Counted from the first letter of the stretch, positions 12,301 through 24,517 are shown. The stretch is DNA of 64,000 bases from Antennarius striatus (GCF_040054535.1 NC_090782.1:20677001-20741000); one strand, 5' to 3'. Notes: a model not told the origin generated them from the sequence alone. Program-made: numbers and translations.

Positions 12301-15300
12301 AAAACCACAGACCTCTCCCTGCAATCATAAAGTTTAAGCAAAGTAACAAAGCCTTTTTCAGAACCACCTCTGTCAAACTCATGTGAAATCAGTATGGAAC
12401 ATAAATTAACCCAAATGCGCAACATTAGAAATGTGACTAGTGGACGTTCTCAGTACTTTTAACATTAATCTTTTCGGGTGCTGTTTGTTATCTGCTCTAG
12501 TTTTTCCAACATTCTGTAAACATCGTAACACTATTCATCCAGAATGATGCGGAATTGTTTCATTGTTTTTCCACAACATCCTTTCCTGACCATCCCAACA
12601 AAAATATGTGCATCCAAGTCTTCCTCAAACCTATGGAAAAACACAGGCCACAACAAATAGCGTGAGGCTTTCAGTGGGAGGGATGGATTGCGGACTAATA
12701 AACATACCACTAAATGCTTAAGAGTCTCGTTCAAAATCCATAAACATCTGTAATTGAGCGGATAATATTCTAGATTCCTTTGCTGGAATGTTCCTCTAAC
12801 ACAATAAGAACAACATGTACTTCTGACACCATAGACACACACCATGGAATATACTGTAAGGGTGGACAGGTCATGCAGATGTTTCAATGATATTATTGAA
12901 TGTAGATGTGAGCTCCTCAAATTAAGATTCATATACTGATTATCCCCCCCCCCACATTTTCACAAAGGGGTAAACACTCTCTTTACTCACGAATACCACC
13001 GCTCAATTTCAATGGACCACCTGGAACGTTACTTTCAAGAGTTTTTGATTATGATGACGATGAAAGACATTACTAGAAATCAATTCAGAATAATCACACA
13101 TTTAAAAAAAAATCAAAGATGATGAACTCGGACATCTTGACTTGATATTGTTTTGAATACAGAAAAGATGATTAGGTGATTATCATCTTTCCATCTTTTA
13201 CAGTAGTACCTGGAGATAGGCGTCCAATCCATTCTGTGACTGAGCTCCGAAGTCAAACAACTCACAAGTCAAACATTTCCCCATTCAAAACAACTGGAAT
13301 CATTTTAATTGGTTCTAGCCTCATAAAGAAGCCCCAAATGCCTCTTAATTATGAAAAAAATACAAAACACTTTTTTTTTACCAACCAACAGACATGAATA
13401 CTTTGTCTTTGCATAATTGGACAGGATTTGATAACAACTTGTGAATTTGTTACGTGTGTATTCTAACCTCTGATAACAGGTGTAGAGGGGGAACCCAGGG
13501 TGTGACGTGCTTCACTGCTGCCTTGCCGTTGTCTGAGGTTGCTGAGCTCCAACTCGGCAGCACTCAGCAGCTCCCTGGTCTTCTGCTGTAAAGCCACCTG
13601 TGCTTCCAGTTGTCTTTTTGCATCCATCAACTGGATCTGTGCATGAGAAATAATGTGGCATAACTAGGAAACAGATAAAAAATGTTTTTACAATGTCTGT
13701 TTTCTTGAGGTGACCGTAACCATAACCCCCCCCCCACTCCACAGCAGAACACGAAGAGGTGGAACATCTTACTTCCTGGTTTCTGCTCAGCAGGTGGCGC
13801 TGCTCCACCTCGTTCTCCACCCTCTTCTGCAGCTGTGTGATTTCTCGTTCCTGCTTCTCCAACTGACTGTTTAGACGTTGATGTGTTTCGGTCTCTGAAC
13901 GCTCAAGAGTGGCCTGAATGAACACACAGTTATCATGCTAAACTATGTTTATCTGTGTGTGAAACACAATGGGGCAAACCTTCTTGCAAACAAACCTGAA
14001 TGGTTTGCAGGTTGGTCAGCAGTAGGCTCTGGGTCTGTTGTTGGCTCAGAATTGTCTCCTTCTCCTGATTTAGCCTAGATTCAACCAGTCTCAGCATATC
14101 CCGCTCTTTACGAAGACTCTCAGACTGGCCCTAAGATAGAAAAAGAGTTACGTCAAGATGGCCCTGCGATTCCTAAGAGACAAATTTTAACCAAGCAACA
14201 TTATATCCCTCAAGGATGACAGAAACCAAACTAAGGCAAAAAACTAACAGTAAATAGATGTCGGGGAAAAAAATCAAACCTCGGCCATGGCAAGTTTTTC
14301 TTTGGTAGCTCTCAGATCCTCTGTCAAAGTATGGATGGTCTGCTCAAGCTTCTGTGTGGCAGCTGTCATCTTCTGTCCTTTCTCTCTGAGAGAAGCAATC
14401 TCTTTCCTGTAGCCTTCAACATTGTCTTGTAGCATCTCATACCTGTTATTGTTAAAAAAACACATCTTGCTTAGTGACCTGTTTTCCTATACATTCTATT
14501 AAGTGTTAAGTTAACCAGAGCTGTTTCATTGCATGTTTATCAAACTTACCTCTTGGAGGCAAACTCTAGCTGGGTGGATATCTTAGCATTTTGAGAGTGG
14601 AGATGAGAAAGCTGCTCCTGGAGCTTTTCATTCTGATCCATCAGGATCTTGTCACTCTCCACACGTTCTTTCTTGTAGGAAGAGAAGACCTCCTGCAACT
14701 GCAGATTCAACCAGACAATTTTCATTTCATGAATTTTCTGAGTAATACTGCTTGTTGTCTTAAGGCAACAATAAACATGCTACATCAGCATTTGACCAAT
14801 TCACATAAATGTGCCCTGAACTGTTTTCATCTTCTTTAAATCTTTTCCTTTTGTTCTTTGTTTGTTTTGAAATTTGTTCTTTACTCAAGTTCTACAAACG
14901 CAATAGCCAAAAACGTCAGCAACTCTTTTCATTAACACACACTGCCACCTAGTGGCAGATTCAACAAATAAGGTAAGTTAAAACGTAGTGTCAGGATGCA
15001 GTGTCAGGTTACTGCCGTGTTTGGTTTTTCAGAGAGATCTGAACAGTTCAGGCTATGGACAGATTTACAGGAATATATATACACCGTTCCTGACTTTAAA
15101 CACAATTCTGAGTAACAGTAGTGCCTTATAGTGTCTATGTTCATTGCTATGGTTGTGTTACCTAAATGCGGTCAACTGAATATTATCACACAGATGTTCA
15201 GATGTTTGGTGGCACTCACCCAGGGCTCGAAATTGCACCCATTTTGGTCGCATATGCGCCCAAATTTTTATCAGTGCGACTATTAAATATATTTGAGAGC

Positions 15301-18300
15301 ACCGGTGTGACCAGTGAATAAAATCTGGTGCGCCTTTTTTTGTGAGGTCCTGCCAGGAAACAATGAGAACACAACTGCGGCTGATCTCCTGGGCGAGGCG
15401 CACGGAAAGGAGATGGACGGAGCGTCTCTATCGCTCCGTCACTGCCTCGCTTTTGGGTAGGTGCTCCTAAAGTCTTTGCTGGTGCTACTAACTTCTAAAT
15501 TTGGGAGCACCAGTGCTACCAAGAAAAATAGTTAATTTTGAGCCCTGCACTCACCTGACGCAAAGCTGCCTTGGCTTCCAAAACTTCAGCAGACTCTGTT
15601 GCCATGGAGACATGTGGAGAAGATGTTCCTGTTGAAGTAATGGCTGCAGGTGAGCGTCGTGGGGTGGAGGTCAGGGAGAAGTCCTCAGGCGGTGTACCTG
15701 AGGAAAACAGCACCAAAGTCAAGTAACAACAATAACAGTAAAAATAAAAATAACTGAATAAGAATAATAATAAGAATAAATCCATTGGGGAAATTATTTT
15801 TTCAGTCAGGCAAATATGTCAAATCAGCAAAGCACTCATGAGAGATACATGAGAGACTTATTTTTTACTAACTAGGCAAACAGCTTGGTTCCATAACCAA
15901 ATAATTTCAATAACATGTGCAGGATGCCTGGGTCTTTCCCCTATTATATGGTTTGGTTTGTCACCTTGTCTGTTACCTTGTGGAGGGAAGCTGACTCCAG
16001 TTGCTTGAGCCAGAAGAACGCGATACATGTCCCTTTGTCTCACAATGGACTCTGTCATCTTGAGGTGTTGGCTGCGTTGCTCTTTTAGGGACTCCAACTC
16101 AGCCTGGACCTTAGCAAAACTTTGCCTCAAATCATCAAGCCTGTTATAACAAGCAAGTGTTACTACCTAAAATGTTATTAACTTGAAAAATTTCCCTTTG
16201 CGGGACAAATGAAGGAGTTATATTTCCAAAAACAAAACGAATTCCGCACGCATTCCTAACTAGCATACCTACTGCCGGAGGCTTCAAACTCCTCCCTCTC
16301 TTGGGCATCACCAAGCTCTCTGAGGGCCACCAGTAGACGCTGGTTCTGTTTCTGTAGCTCCTCTACACTACGGAAGGTCACCAAGTGTTGGCTTATCACT
16401 TCTGATGAGCTGCTGATATCACCTGAGCTCACCTCGTCGTGAAGAAGAACATGGTTTCCACGAGCCTCTTCCAGCTCAATCAGCAAGACACGGACCTGGT
16501 CAGAAAGACAGATGGAAAATAAAGAATTGGACAACTCTGATATACAGTCAGCAATGCAATACCATAACAAATGTTTTAGATACACTGCAACTGTAGCAAG
16601 AGACTGGGACCCCACCTGACGAGCCAGGTCTACCACTTCCTGTTCACACCTCTGTTTATTCCCTTCCAGAAAAGAGGAGCGCTTGTTAGCTTCATCAGCC
16701 TCATTCTGCAGACGGTGCACCTCCTTCAAGAAAACGCGTGTACATTTAAAGAGAAGGAAAAAATTCATATTGGGTTGGAATTATGGAAGGCTGAATGTCT
16801 TCTTTACAATCATTTTCATTCCACTGCAGATAGGAAAGTTCCAGTACAACTTGGTACAAAAAAACAATAACCCGACACGTATTATCAACTGAAAAATTAC
16901 ATTCCACCAACGCGTCTGAATCACCCACCTTCACAGCCTCTTCCAGCTTGGTAGAAAGACTGGCCACCGACTTCTGCATGCGTTCATGTTCGTCACGTTG
17001 CCGTTTAAGAATTGGGCCTTTGGCTTCCACTTCCTGCACAATGTCGTCCAGGTACTTGTTGACACGTTTGTTTTCAATTCGTTCCAACTGCAGTTGCTCT
17101 TGGCTCTCTACATATGCTGTATACAACTGATAACACAGATGACATTGTTTAGAAAAATAATGAGTAATCTAATAACGATCCACTTTAAATGTAGACATCA
17201 AGAGGAGGAACTTCCAAAGTAAGCAAAGCTTTATAATAATCATTCGACTATTGAAACTCAGTTTCACTTACCTCTGTGAGCCTCATGCCAGGTTTTATTT
17301 TGGATACAACAGCTGCTGTTGGAGACATTGTTGTTAATTGCTCTTCTGTGAGCACAGATGTTGAACTGAGAGGGCCTGGAGATCCAAAAAGTAGGAGAGA
17401 TTACAAATCATAGCTGTTAGGTTTGAGAAAATCCATGGAGGAGTATTTGATGAGGAAATACTGACAATGCAAGACGGTGCAATGATGAAAAAATGAAAAA
17501 ACAACAGACCTCGGAATTTAGAACTTGACAGCAGCTCATTGGTGTTGTCTAGTTCTTTCTCAAGAACCTGGATCTTCTCCTTTAGCAACGCAACACGCTT
17601 GTCTGTTTCACCATTCATTTCCTGCAGTTTCTCCTCGAGGACCTTGTTGGCTGTAAAGAAAGGAATAAATACTGTACCTGCCAGGGAAGATAACTACCAA
17701 AATCTACAATGACAGTTAAACAGATTCCTCTTTGCAGAAGCAGTCTAGTGCTAAATAATTCTGAAATAGCATCAAACCTTCTCCGGCATCCTTCAGTAGT
17801 TTATGCAGCTCCTCCACAGCCTGACTTAGATCTTTACTTTTTGCCTCAGAATCCTCTGCTGCTTCCTGTAACAACAGTAGGGTTTGTGTTGGCAAAATAA
17901 CAAAGGAAGTATGCCAAAACACAACAAAACTTTCAGTCACAATAAATATACACCATACTCATAAAACACAGCTGAAATATCTATGTATCATTGCAAAGCT
18001 ATATTTGGAAAATGTTTAGCAGTGCTGGATCAACAGATATGTATTATTATTCTTCCAGCTGTCAGGTCTGCTACGTTATTATATTCACAAGTTGCTATCA
18101 ATGACATTCATACCTTGTAGAGATTGGAAAGTTTAATGTTGGCATTAAGTTCATTTCTGAACTTTTCCTCCGTACTGGTTTGATGTTCCTTAGCCTATAA
18201 AGAGTAAAAGATCAGTAATGCACTTCAATTAAAAACACTTCACAATGATTACAACCACACTGGTTGGTTTGTTGCTGAATATAATGAAAATTTAGTTCTC

Positions 18301-20656
18301 GTGATTGTGTGTAAAAACACTTGACGTCAAATTATGTAAAACAAAAAAAAACATACTTCTTTGAGTTTGCTGATCAGGACTTCATTGTGTTTCTGATGCT
18401 GTTCATTTGAAGTCTTCAAATTACTCAATTGGTCTTGAATTCTGTTCAACTGAAAGTCACAGGAAGATAAATAATATAACCTTGAAACGAGAAATGCAAG
18501 TCAACAGCAGTGTTGTTTGTATCTTCCAGCCAAAGTAGTTTACTGGTAGGTGCAGATGCAGAAAACCTCCCTTTTTAATTGCTCCCCAGCCAGGAGTTGA
18601 AAACTAAGTGCCGGAAGAAACAAATATACTCCAGCATAGTGTATCCGCTCATATCAAACCACAACTCACAAAAAGCTTGATTTGGTTTGAACGTTACCAA
18701 GGAAGCAAAATATTGGTCACTGGTTCCTGCATCACAACAATCTCTACACATGATTTAGTTTTACAAATATAAATAATTTTGCTATCATTGTTGTTATCAC
18801 TGATTTTTTTTTGCTACGTCACACATGCATGTCATTTGGAATTGTAAAATTCTCCACAAAATACAATTAGAAACATGCCTCATCTTCTTTGTTCTCCAGT
18901 TTGCACTTTAGCTCTAGAATCTGATTTCCATTCTCTCGAGACAAAGACAGAATTTCTTCACTCTTGGCCTTCAACTGCTCATTTAGCCATGATGTCTGGC
19001 TCTGCAGCAGCTCCTTTTCTTGCTCCATTCGTTTCTCCTTGTACTGGAAAGGCAAGGAAAAAGCGTTTTTTTTTGTTTCAAGTACTCAGTGGGTAGTCTG
19101 AACTGACGTTAAAATACTGTAGTTCACAAAAGGAAAAGAACAATAAAATATCTTACCTTGATATTTACTTCAGCTGCTTCGAGTTCATCTACCTTCAACT
19201 GCAAGGCCATTTTAGAGGAACTGACCTCCACCAACTTATCATTAAGTTGACGGAGGTCATCTGATGGAACCACAGACATAAAACAAGTGGCAGAATTAGT
19301 GAGGTGCAATATCATATGTGAACAGACATCTAGAGACAATCAAAATATACCATTTAAATGTTCCACTTCCAAAGATCTCCTCTCCAGTGTTCGTACAAGT
19401 TCTCGCTTATCTGCCTCCAGCTCTTCTTTGGCTTTTGTGACCAAAATCTAAAACAAATATAAAATGTTTTAACCAAAGTGATTACTGGTATAATTTTTAA
19501 AATCATGTAGAAATTGCAAAATAAGAAATTTCAGCACAAAAAACAAAGTCAAATTCAAGTAAATGGTAAAATTTAAAAAAAAAGTTAGACGTGAAAATGT
19601 TACGAACTCAAACATTGTCCAAAATATTAATTTCAATATAATTTGTGATTATTAAGTCAGCAAAAGCTTGCTAAAAATAATGGCAAGATGATTGAGTAGT
19701 CAGAGGCGTTATAAAACCAATAACAAATAAAAAAAACCCCAAATAAACCAGATACAGACATAACATAACTGTTTGACGCTATACTTTAATTATAAAGCAA
19801 ATCAGCACACATTAACAATAAACATAGTTACACAGCAATACACCAATAATAAAATGACTGTTGACATGGTCAATGATACTTGTTCACCTTCTCTGATGAC
19901 AGCCTGTCTTGGACGGTTTCATATTCCCTGTTCTTTTCACGCACAACTTTAAGTTCTTCGTCTGTAAACAAAACATGGAGAGAGCAAATATTTAAATACA
20001 AAATCGCGGATTTGAGGTAAACTGGCGCATAATACAATAAAAACATTCACTCTTACCAAGCTTGCTAAACTCTTCTTTTAGCTTAAGATGTTCTTGAGTC
20101 TGGGACACAAACTGTTCCTGGCACTCACCAAGTTGTTTCACTTTTTCAAAGAAATGTTGTTCTGTAAACACAGAGGACAGAACATCACCATGATGGTTAG
20201 CGGCTTATTTCTTTAACGTTAGCTGTCAACACTAAGTGCACGTGAAGTTAGCACAAGGTAGCATTAGCGTCAATTCACTGACGCTAATGCTACCTTGTGT
20301 ATTCAATCCACGTAAGCTGTTGTTCACATTACCAAGCAAACAATAAAATTGAAAAAAAAAATGCTAATAGTGTGGAGTAAACATGTAATAATGGTCAGGG
20401 TAGCATCATTGTCCTTTCTTTTTTCCCGTTATCCAATATGAGTGCACAGTGAACGCAGCAAAACGGGGACGTCACCAAACAAAATACAAGAAAATATCTT
20501 ACCGCTGTCTACGCGAAACTGCTCGTGTTGTGCTTTCAAAGAATCTATATCATATTGCTGATCTGCAAGAATCCGCTCGAGCTTATTTTGTATTGTTTTT
20601 GGCACTTTAGCGAGCTCAGTGGGTTCAAACTCCTGTTGGAGTAACACTGTCGCCAT
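10..20656 (-). CDS. TPR: TPR, nuclear basket nucleoprotein (complete, 50 coding exons)
   Basis: TPR forms the coiled-coil filaments of the nuclear-pore basket and acts in mRNA/protein export, chromatin exclusion at pores and spindle-checkpoint scaffolding. Exons, in transcription order: 20656-20503, 20161-20057, 19961-19888, 19447-19351, 19260-19157, 19043-18879, 18449-18357, 18194-18114, 17865-17778, 17650-17510, 17375-17272, 17126-16929, 16723-16616, 16495-16269, 16140-15977, 15697-15555, 14698-14550, 14442-14280, 14130-13996, 13913-13773, 13636-13468, 12255-12089, 11921-11769, 11640-11524, 10783-10580, 10357-10170, 9706-9559, 9347-9210, 9083-8952, 8832-8702, 8569-8359, 8279-8133, 7895-7718, 7410-7217, 6952-6879, 6677-6481, 6391-6104, 5919-5777, 5680-5603, 5507-5319, 5236-5090, 2407-2314, 1903-1743, 1640-1587, 1477-1386, 1111-1002, 902-804, 672-519, 349-228, 134-10. 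All junctions keep phase, and the sum is 7038 nt (2345 residues; human is about 2360). The start [12 protein letters not shown] resembles vertebrate TPR starts. Recognisable blocks include [38 protein letters not shown] and [14 protein letters not shown]. Exons 1-34 are mostly coiled coil. All introns are GT-AG except intron 6 (GC-AG). Exon boundaries are read by eye; individual ends may shift by a few bases. Confidence 0.96.
3755..5060 (+). mobile_element. Decayed hAT-type DNA transposon in TPR intron 41
   Basis: The left end carries a diverged GGTGTCCAAAG-like terminus followed by GGCCCGCGGGCCAGATCTGGCCC. The right end is TTTGACACCCCTG, the reverse complement of the common CAGGGGTGTCAAA hAT terminus. 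Inside, at about 4020-4115, a plus-strand frame reads [11 protein letters not shown] ... KGKPVC, which resembles the zinc-finger-side start of hAT transposases related to GTF2IRD2 and ZBED proteins. Downstream frames are broken by stops. I could not find a clean 8-bp target duplication, which fits an old insertion. It is very unlikely to be active. Confidence 0.65.
11261..11298 (-). repeat. Fragment of a common teleost interspersed repeat
   Basis: Read on the minus strand this is TGCGATGTGCTGGCGACGCA followed by TCCAGAGTGTACCC. This sentence-like motif recurs at 35955-36000 and in altered form at 48301-48345, and it is familiar from many fish genomes. It lies in TPR intron 24, which otherwise shows nothing I can name. 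Confidence 0.5.
13201..13345 (+). mobile_element. Mariner/Tigger-like MITE fragment
   Basis: It begins TA|CAGTAGTACCTGGAGATAGG and goes on with GACTGAGCTCCGAAGTCAAAC, CAAACATTTCCCCATTCAAA and GGAATCATTTTAATTGGTTC. This is the layout of the widespread vertebrate CAGTAGTACCT...TACGAG element that inserts at TA dinucleotides. The right terminus is not clear, so this is a partial or decayed copy. It lies in TPR intron 21. Confidence 0.55.
14942..14958. promoter_or_regulatory. CTCF-like near-palindrome in TPR intron 16
   Basis: CTGCCACCTAGTGGCAG reads almost the same on both strands. Its minus-strand form, CCACTAGGTGGCAG, agrees with the CTCF core consensus. Motif match only; short CCACTAG-type words also occur in repeats. 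Confidence 0.3.
15221..15547. mobile_element. hAT-superfamily MITE inserted at a TPR splice donor
   Basis: A 327-bp non-coding element with terminal inverted repeats: CAGGGCTCGAAATT on the left and AATTTTGAGCCCTG on the right (one mismatch). It is flanked by a perfect 8-bp target-site duplication, CACTCACC, at 15213-15220 and 15548-15555. CAGGG termini with 8-bp duplications are typical of hAT elements. No transposase frame is present, so mobilisation would need a helper. The right-hand duplication includes the last base of TPR exon 16 and its GTGAGTG donor. Confidence 0.9.
18877..18878 (-). other. Non-canonical GC splice donor of TPR intron 6
   Basis: Exon 6 ends ...GATGAG and is followed by GCATGT. 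Exon 7 starts TTGAACAGAATT after a normal TTTCAG acceptor at 18450. Joining at the GC keeps phase 0 and gives KEDE-LNRIQDQ, parallel to the mammalian EEVSRLEEQ region. No GT within the next few bases gives an in-frame join. GC-AG introns are a known minor class, and the GAG|GC context fits the strong exon-side match they usually need. Confidence 0.8.
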
Positions 20657-20756
20657 TTTTCCTGGGCGCTTCATTGCCCGCATGCGCAGTGTGAGACTTT
20701 ATCACTGACACTGAAGCATCATGGGAAACATCTTAGCAGACGCAGTATAGATCATG
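20657..20756 (-). promoter_or_regulatory. TPR 5' UTR and proximal promoter (inferred)
   Basis: This is the roughly 100 bp between the TPR start codon and the first copy of the inverted-repeat island. No TATA box is visible, as is usual for a housekeeping gene. The ATG at 20656 was chosen over the in-frame ATG at 20683 because the resulting MATVLL matches the vertebrate TPR start and the upstream residues do not. The transcription start is not determined. Confidence 0.4.
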
Positions 20757-21020
20757 CCAGGCACCAGATATATCATTTGCTTTCACAGAGGCTGTCATGG
20801 CTAGTTTTTCAGGTTATTATTGTTGTAGCAGCCTATATGATATACATTACATGTCAAAAAAGCATTATTAACCTACGTTTAATGCATTAACAACCAAAAG
20901 AAATGTGCTACATCACAAAATATGTCTACGGTAATGTGTTACTGATTATGCATTTAAGTTAGTTTCACACGATTGATCAATCAAATAAGATTTTTAATTA
21001 CTTTTATTGAAGGTTTGTTT
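20756..21020 (+). repeat. Copy A of the TPR-PDC repeat unit (partial)
   Basis: Starts GGCACCAGATATATCATTTG and runs through TTTCACAGAGGCTGTCATG, GTAATGTGTTACTGATTATG and CACGATTGATCAATCAAATA. The same order of words recurs at 24236-24280, 24730-24830 and 25341-25470 (copy C). The reverse complement of the second half recurs at about 22860-23000 (copy B). Copy A lies about 100 bp upstream of the TPR start codon. The repeat family is not recognised, and no coding frame is evident. Confidence 0.75.
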
Positions 21021-21127
21021 GTTTGTTCCTTTAAAAGGAATAGTTTCATAACATTTCAAATAAATATTTCACAAATTATTGCGCTTTCAAACAATTCCTG
21101 ATCTAACTCAAATCAACTCATATTCAC

Positions 21128-21350
21128 ATTTATTTATTTATTTTTATTTCGATGCATATTTATGATTTTCTATTTGTATATTCTTGATGGGTTATTTATT
21201 ACTCTTTCTATTTGGTGTTGGTACTACTTTCTATGTGTTGGTGCTTTCTGTGTGCTTTTTTTGTGTACTCACTGTGTTGTGTTACGGAGATGTTAATGTC
21301 CCTGAAGGAACTTCATTAGGGGATCAATAAAGTTATACTCTACTCTCTCT
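21128..21350 (+). mobile_element. 3' tail of a non-LTR retrotransposon (L2-like)
   Basis: AT-rich block ending CTTCATTAGGGGATCAATAAAG, the kind of 3' end (GGGATCAATAAAGT) seen on fish L2/Rex-type LINEs and dependent SINEs. It interrupts copy B, while the matching place in copy C (near 26560) lacks it, so it is a later insertion. The family assignment is tentative. Confidence 0.5.
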
Positions 21351-21611
21351 ACATTCGAGACCTTTTAACATTTAGGCAACCACAGTTCAATGAGTGCCAC
21401 AGACGATAGAATCAAAGTGTAATCAAAAATAAGATTCCCCCTTTAACACATGATGACTAATCTGCTAAATCAAGATAAACAACAACCCCTTGGAAAGAAA
21501 GAAGGTAATTTGAACAGATTGAACAGAAACTTCTAAAAGTGTGTTTTATCAGATGCCTGTATAACTTGTCTCAGTATGAGAAAAGATTGGTTGTTACAGA
21601 CTTTGGGTTGT

Positions 21612-22020
21612 TACATCCCGCTTCAAAGCGATGATGTATTGTAATTGTCAGCGTTTATGTGTTCATCCATTTGTCCGTTCATCCGTCCGTCTGTCTGTCA
21701 GCTCCGATAGTCCACCAAATATCTTCGCAACCCCGTTGCAGATAGAAAGATTAAACAAAAAGCACATTACTCGGGCGGCAAAGGGGATGAAAATGGGACC
21801 TTGACCTTGGGAAAACTAGGTCAAGGTCAAATTTTTAACTTTTTTACACACAGGAACCGGGTAAAATTGAAAGATGAGGGAGAAGGCCAGTTTGAGTAAG
21901 ACGATAGGTCAAAACTAGTGCTTTGATCAATGACAGTAGGTCAGAGCACTAGCTGTGATCTTTGACCGATGCAATTAGGTCAGGGTGTTGCGGGATGTTG
22001 CAGTCTCTGACTGCATTGGT
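21612..22020 (+). mobile_element. MITE-like repeat with ACATCCCGC ends, copy 1
   Basis: It starts TTACATCCCGCTTCAAAGCG and closes near GTTGCGGGATGTTGCAG, so both ends carry ACATCCCGC in inverted orientation. The interior has GGACCTTGACCTTGGG, AAACTAGGTCAAGGTCAA and CACATTACTCGGGCGGCAAA. The same interior occurs inverted at 28541-28880. It is missing from the paralogous position in copy C (about 26310-26330), which marks it as an insertion. No coding capacity. Confidence 0.6.
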
Positions 22021-23007
22021 TCTTGTTCAGGCTTTATTTACACTGCAGTATTACAAATTTAGCTCAGTGAGCTTGATTCTTGGAAAAGGCCCCAGAGCGT
22101 GATTTGACTCATTAATCTTGTATGACTGCATCAATATTTACCCCTGCAATGACCACCTTATCCCACCTCCACAACTGACGTTATGATTCCCTCTTTGTTT
22201 ATAACACTTTGCTAGTTGGGGAACTTTTGTGATTTTGGTGTTTGGGCACTGGGAAAGTTCATCTTGCACGCTCTGCTTCACTCACAGAAAAACCAACTGC
22301 GCTGAGGTGATGTCACGACATGACCATATAGAACTGGATTGAGGCACCCATGTCCCTTGTGACTAAATATGGACAGGGGATGTGAACAAGATGACATAAC
22401 TATGAACTGCGATCACCTTGTTTAGATAGTTCTAATTACTCATTATTCTGACAGTAAAATGATGGAAAAATGCTTTTGTTAGATATTTAACTAATTTCTT
22501 CTACTTAACTGACTTAACTGTTTGGATGAAAGAACAGGGATGGAGGAAGTGGTGGGTGGATGAAGATGTCTGTCACTTCACATCCAAAGTTTGTTTGAAG
22601 TACTGCAATAGTAGTTCACAGGCAATGTTGGAGGTAAAGCAATAGGAAATTAATAATTACAAGGGTTTTAATAATTTTATTGTATTCTCTATGTCAATTA
22701 AATAATTTCTACCTTTATATTCAGTGATGAGTATTATTTTGGTAGGAATGCATTTGCCATTTTTCACATGAGAGGCAACACAACAGGGGCTGCATGACAC
22801 TTTCCCAAATCAACAATCTTCCCAAACTTTTGAACAGATGCAGAATATCATTCACTAATCTATCAAAAACTTCAATAAAACTAATTAAATAGCCTATTTG
22901 ACTGATCAATCGTGTGAAACTAATTCAAATGCGTAATCAGTAACACATTACCCTACACAGGCATTGTAATGTGACACATTTCTTTTGTTTGTTGTAATGC
23001 GCAAGTG

Positions 23008-23193
23008 TTTTGAACTGCCAGGCAGGAGGCCTAGAGGAAGACCAAAGATGAGGTTTATGGACATAGTGAAGAGGACCCGAAGGTAGTAGCTGTGAGAGAA
23101 GAGGATGCAGAAGACAGGGTTAGATGGCGGCAACTGATTCACTGTGGTGACCCCTGAAGGGAAAAGCCAAAAGGAAAAGAAGAAAGAAGAAGA
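23008..23193 (+). mobile_element. RTE-like LINE 3' fragment
   Basis: Shares the run TTTTGAACTGCCAGGCAGGA through CCCCTGAAGGGAAAAGCC and a GAAAAGAAGAA tail with the longer copy at 46347-46802. It is cut off at the 5' side and has small indels, so no protein is encoded. The flanks GCAAGTG and GCAAATG may be a worn target duplication. It sits at the outer edge of copy B. Confidence 0.65.
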
Positions 23194-24517
23194 TGCAAAT
23201 GTCACAAATTGATGGATCGGTACAATGAGACACTGACTTGTGGAACTATGGCAATTTTTGAGGTTGTTATTATTTTATCAATAATTGTTGTTTATTAGAC
23301 TCCAGTGCATGTTTCCTAATAGGTTTGTGTTACAGTAAAACTAATTTTAATACGAAATTGTAGCTCGAAGCTACTTGGCATTTTATTAACATGGTCAACT
23401 TGTTCCAGCAGCTGAGTTTACTCTTTCATGGTCATAGCATATAGAGCCATTCTTAATTATTATGTAAATTTTATTTGCAATTGTGATTTAAAAAATTGAT
23501 TTTCAAATGTAATTGTAGCCGTCTTCCTTATTCAAAGATGGTCAGCAGATGGCTCCAACGCATAATGAAAAGGCTCTGGTTTGCATGCCTCCAGTATCAG
23601 CATGTTTGGCTGCCACTTACAGGTTTGATGGAATCCAGGTTGTCTGTCCTTTTTTGAAGGGGGGTGCTTTCGATGTGCATTCCTCGTAAGTCCAAAGCCA
23701 GCCAGACAGCTTTAAGAAATAGCAAATATATTGCACTAAGGTGCTTTTTTTTTAGGTGAACAGGGGAATTCTTTGTGAGGAGACAGCAAACTCGTACTCA
23801 GATATCAGTGGAGAGTGCATTTGTTGTGAAGTTACAAGCAAATTATTGATGGTTGGTAAAATCAGCTTACCTAACTTTGGCTGAAGAGGATCAGTGTGGA
23901 TTCATGTATCTTTGAACAATTGTAATCCTTGTGGGTTGTTCCATTTCAGCTACATTATTAGGAGGTCAGGATGGTATTAATGATGGAGCTGTATGAAACA
24001 CTGGTTTGCTAAACTCCACAATAACTTACAACTTGTTTTCTGATGATGCTTTTGTGTTGTTTTTATTACAGCAGACAGTGCATTTTGTTTTACAGAGAAT
24101 ACTCTTACAGAATAGTCGATAGTATTTAAATTCTTAAATTTCTACTTTCAATCACTGTGGGTTCTAATTACTTCCACCGATTCAATTTCAGTCATTGATG
24201 GCACCAAAAAGACAATTTTGAGGCAGACTTTACCTCCAGGCACCAAATATATTTTCTTTCACAGAGGCTGTCATGTCTGAATAGATCTACATTAACCCTT
24301 AGCAACACTGCTGTGCAGCGTTTGAACTGACTGAGCCGTATTTGGTGTTGTCAGTACGTGTTGTAATTGGGGAATCGAGAGGCATGGGCCCCTTACTCAC
24401 TTCACTCTACAGTGTTTGAAGAAGAAGATGAAGAAATACCCTCTAATAATCCCCTTGATGAGATTATTATGTTTTCACTCATGGTTTAGTACTGTATATT
24501 ACTAAACATGCATATAT

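Larger units (their letters stand above)
21028..23000 (-). repeat. Copy B of the TPR-PDC repeat unit (inverted arm)
   Basis: Reverse-complement counterpart of copy C (25341-26668), traceable over its whole length. Examples: 22520-22680 (CAGGGATGGAGGAAGTGGTG and flanks) mirrors 25660-25800, 22026-22120 mirrors 26220-26300, and 21350-21560 mirrors 26370-26560. Two blocks present here are missing from copy C and are later insertions: 21128-21350 (LINE tail) and about 21612-22020 (MITE). The nature of the unit is unknown. Confidence 0.8.

Noticed and set aside
12531..12932. 133-codon minus-strand frame in TPR intron 21
   Set aside because: Lies between well-supported TPR exons, has no splice fit to them and no recognisable domain; AT-rich intron sequence.
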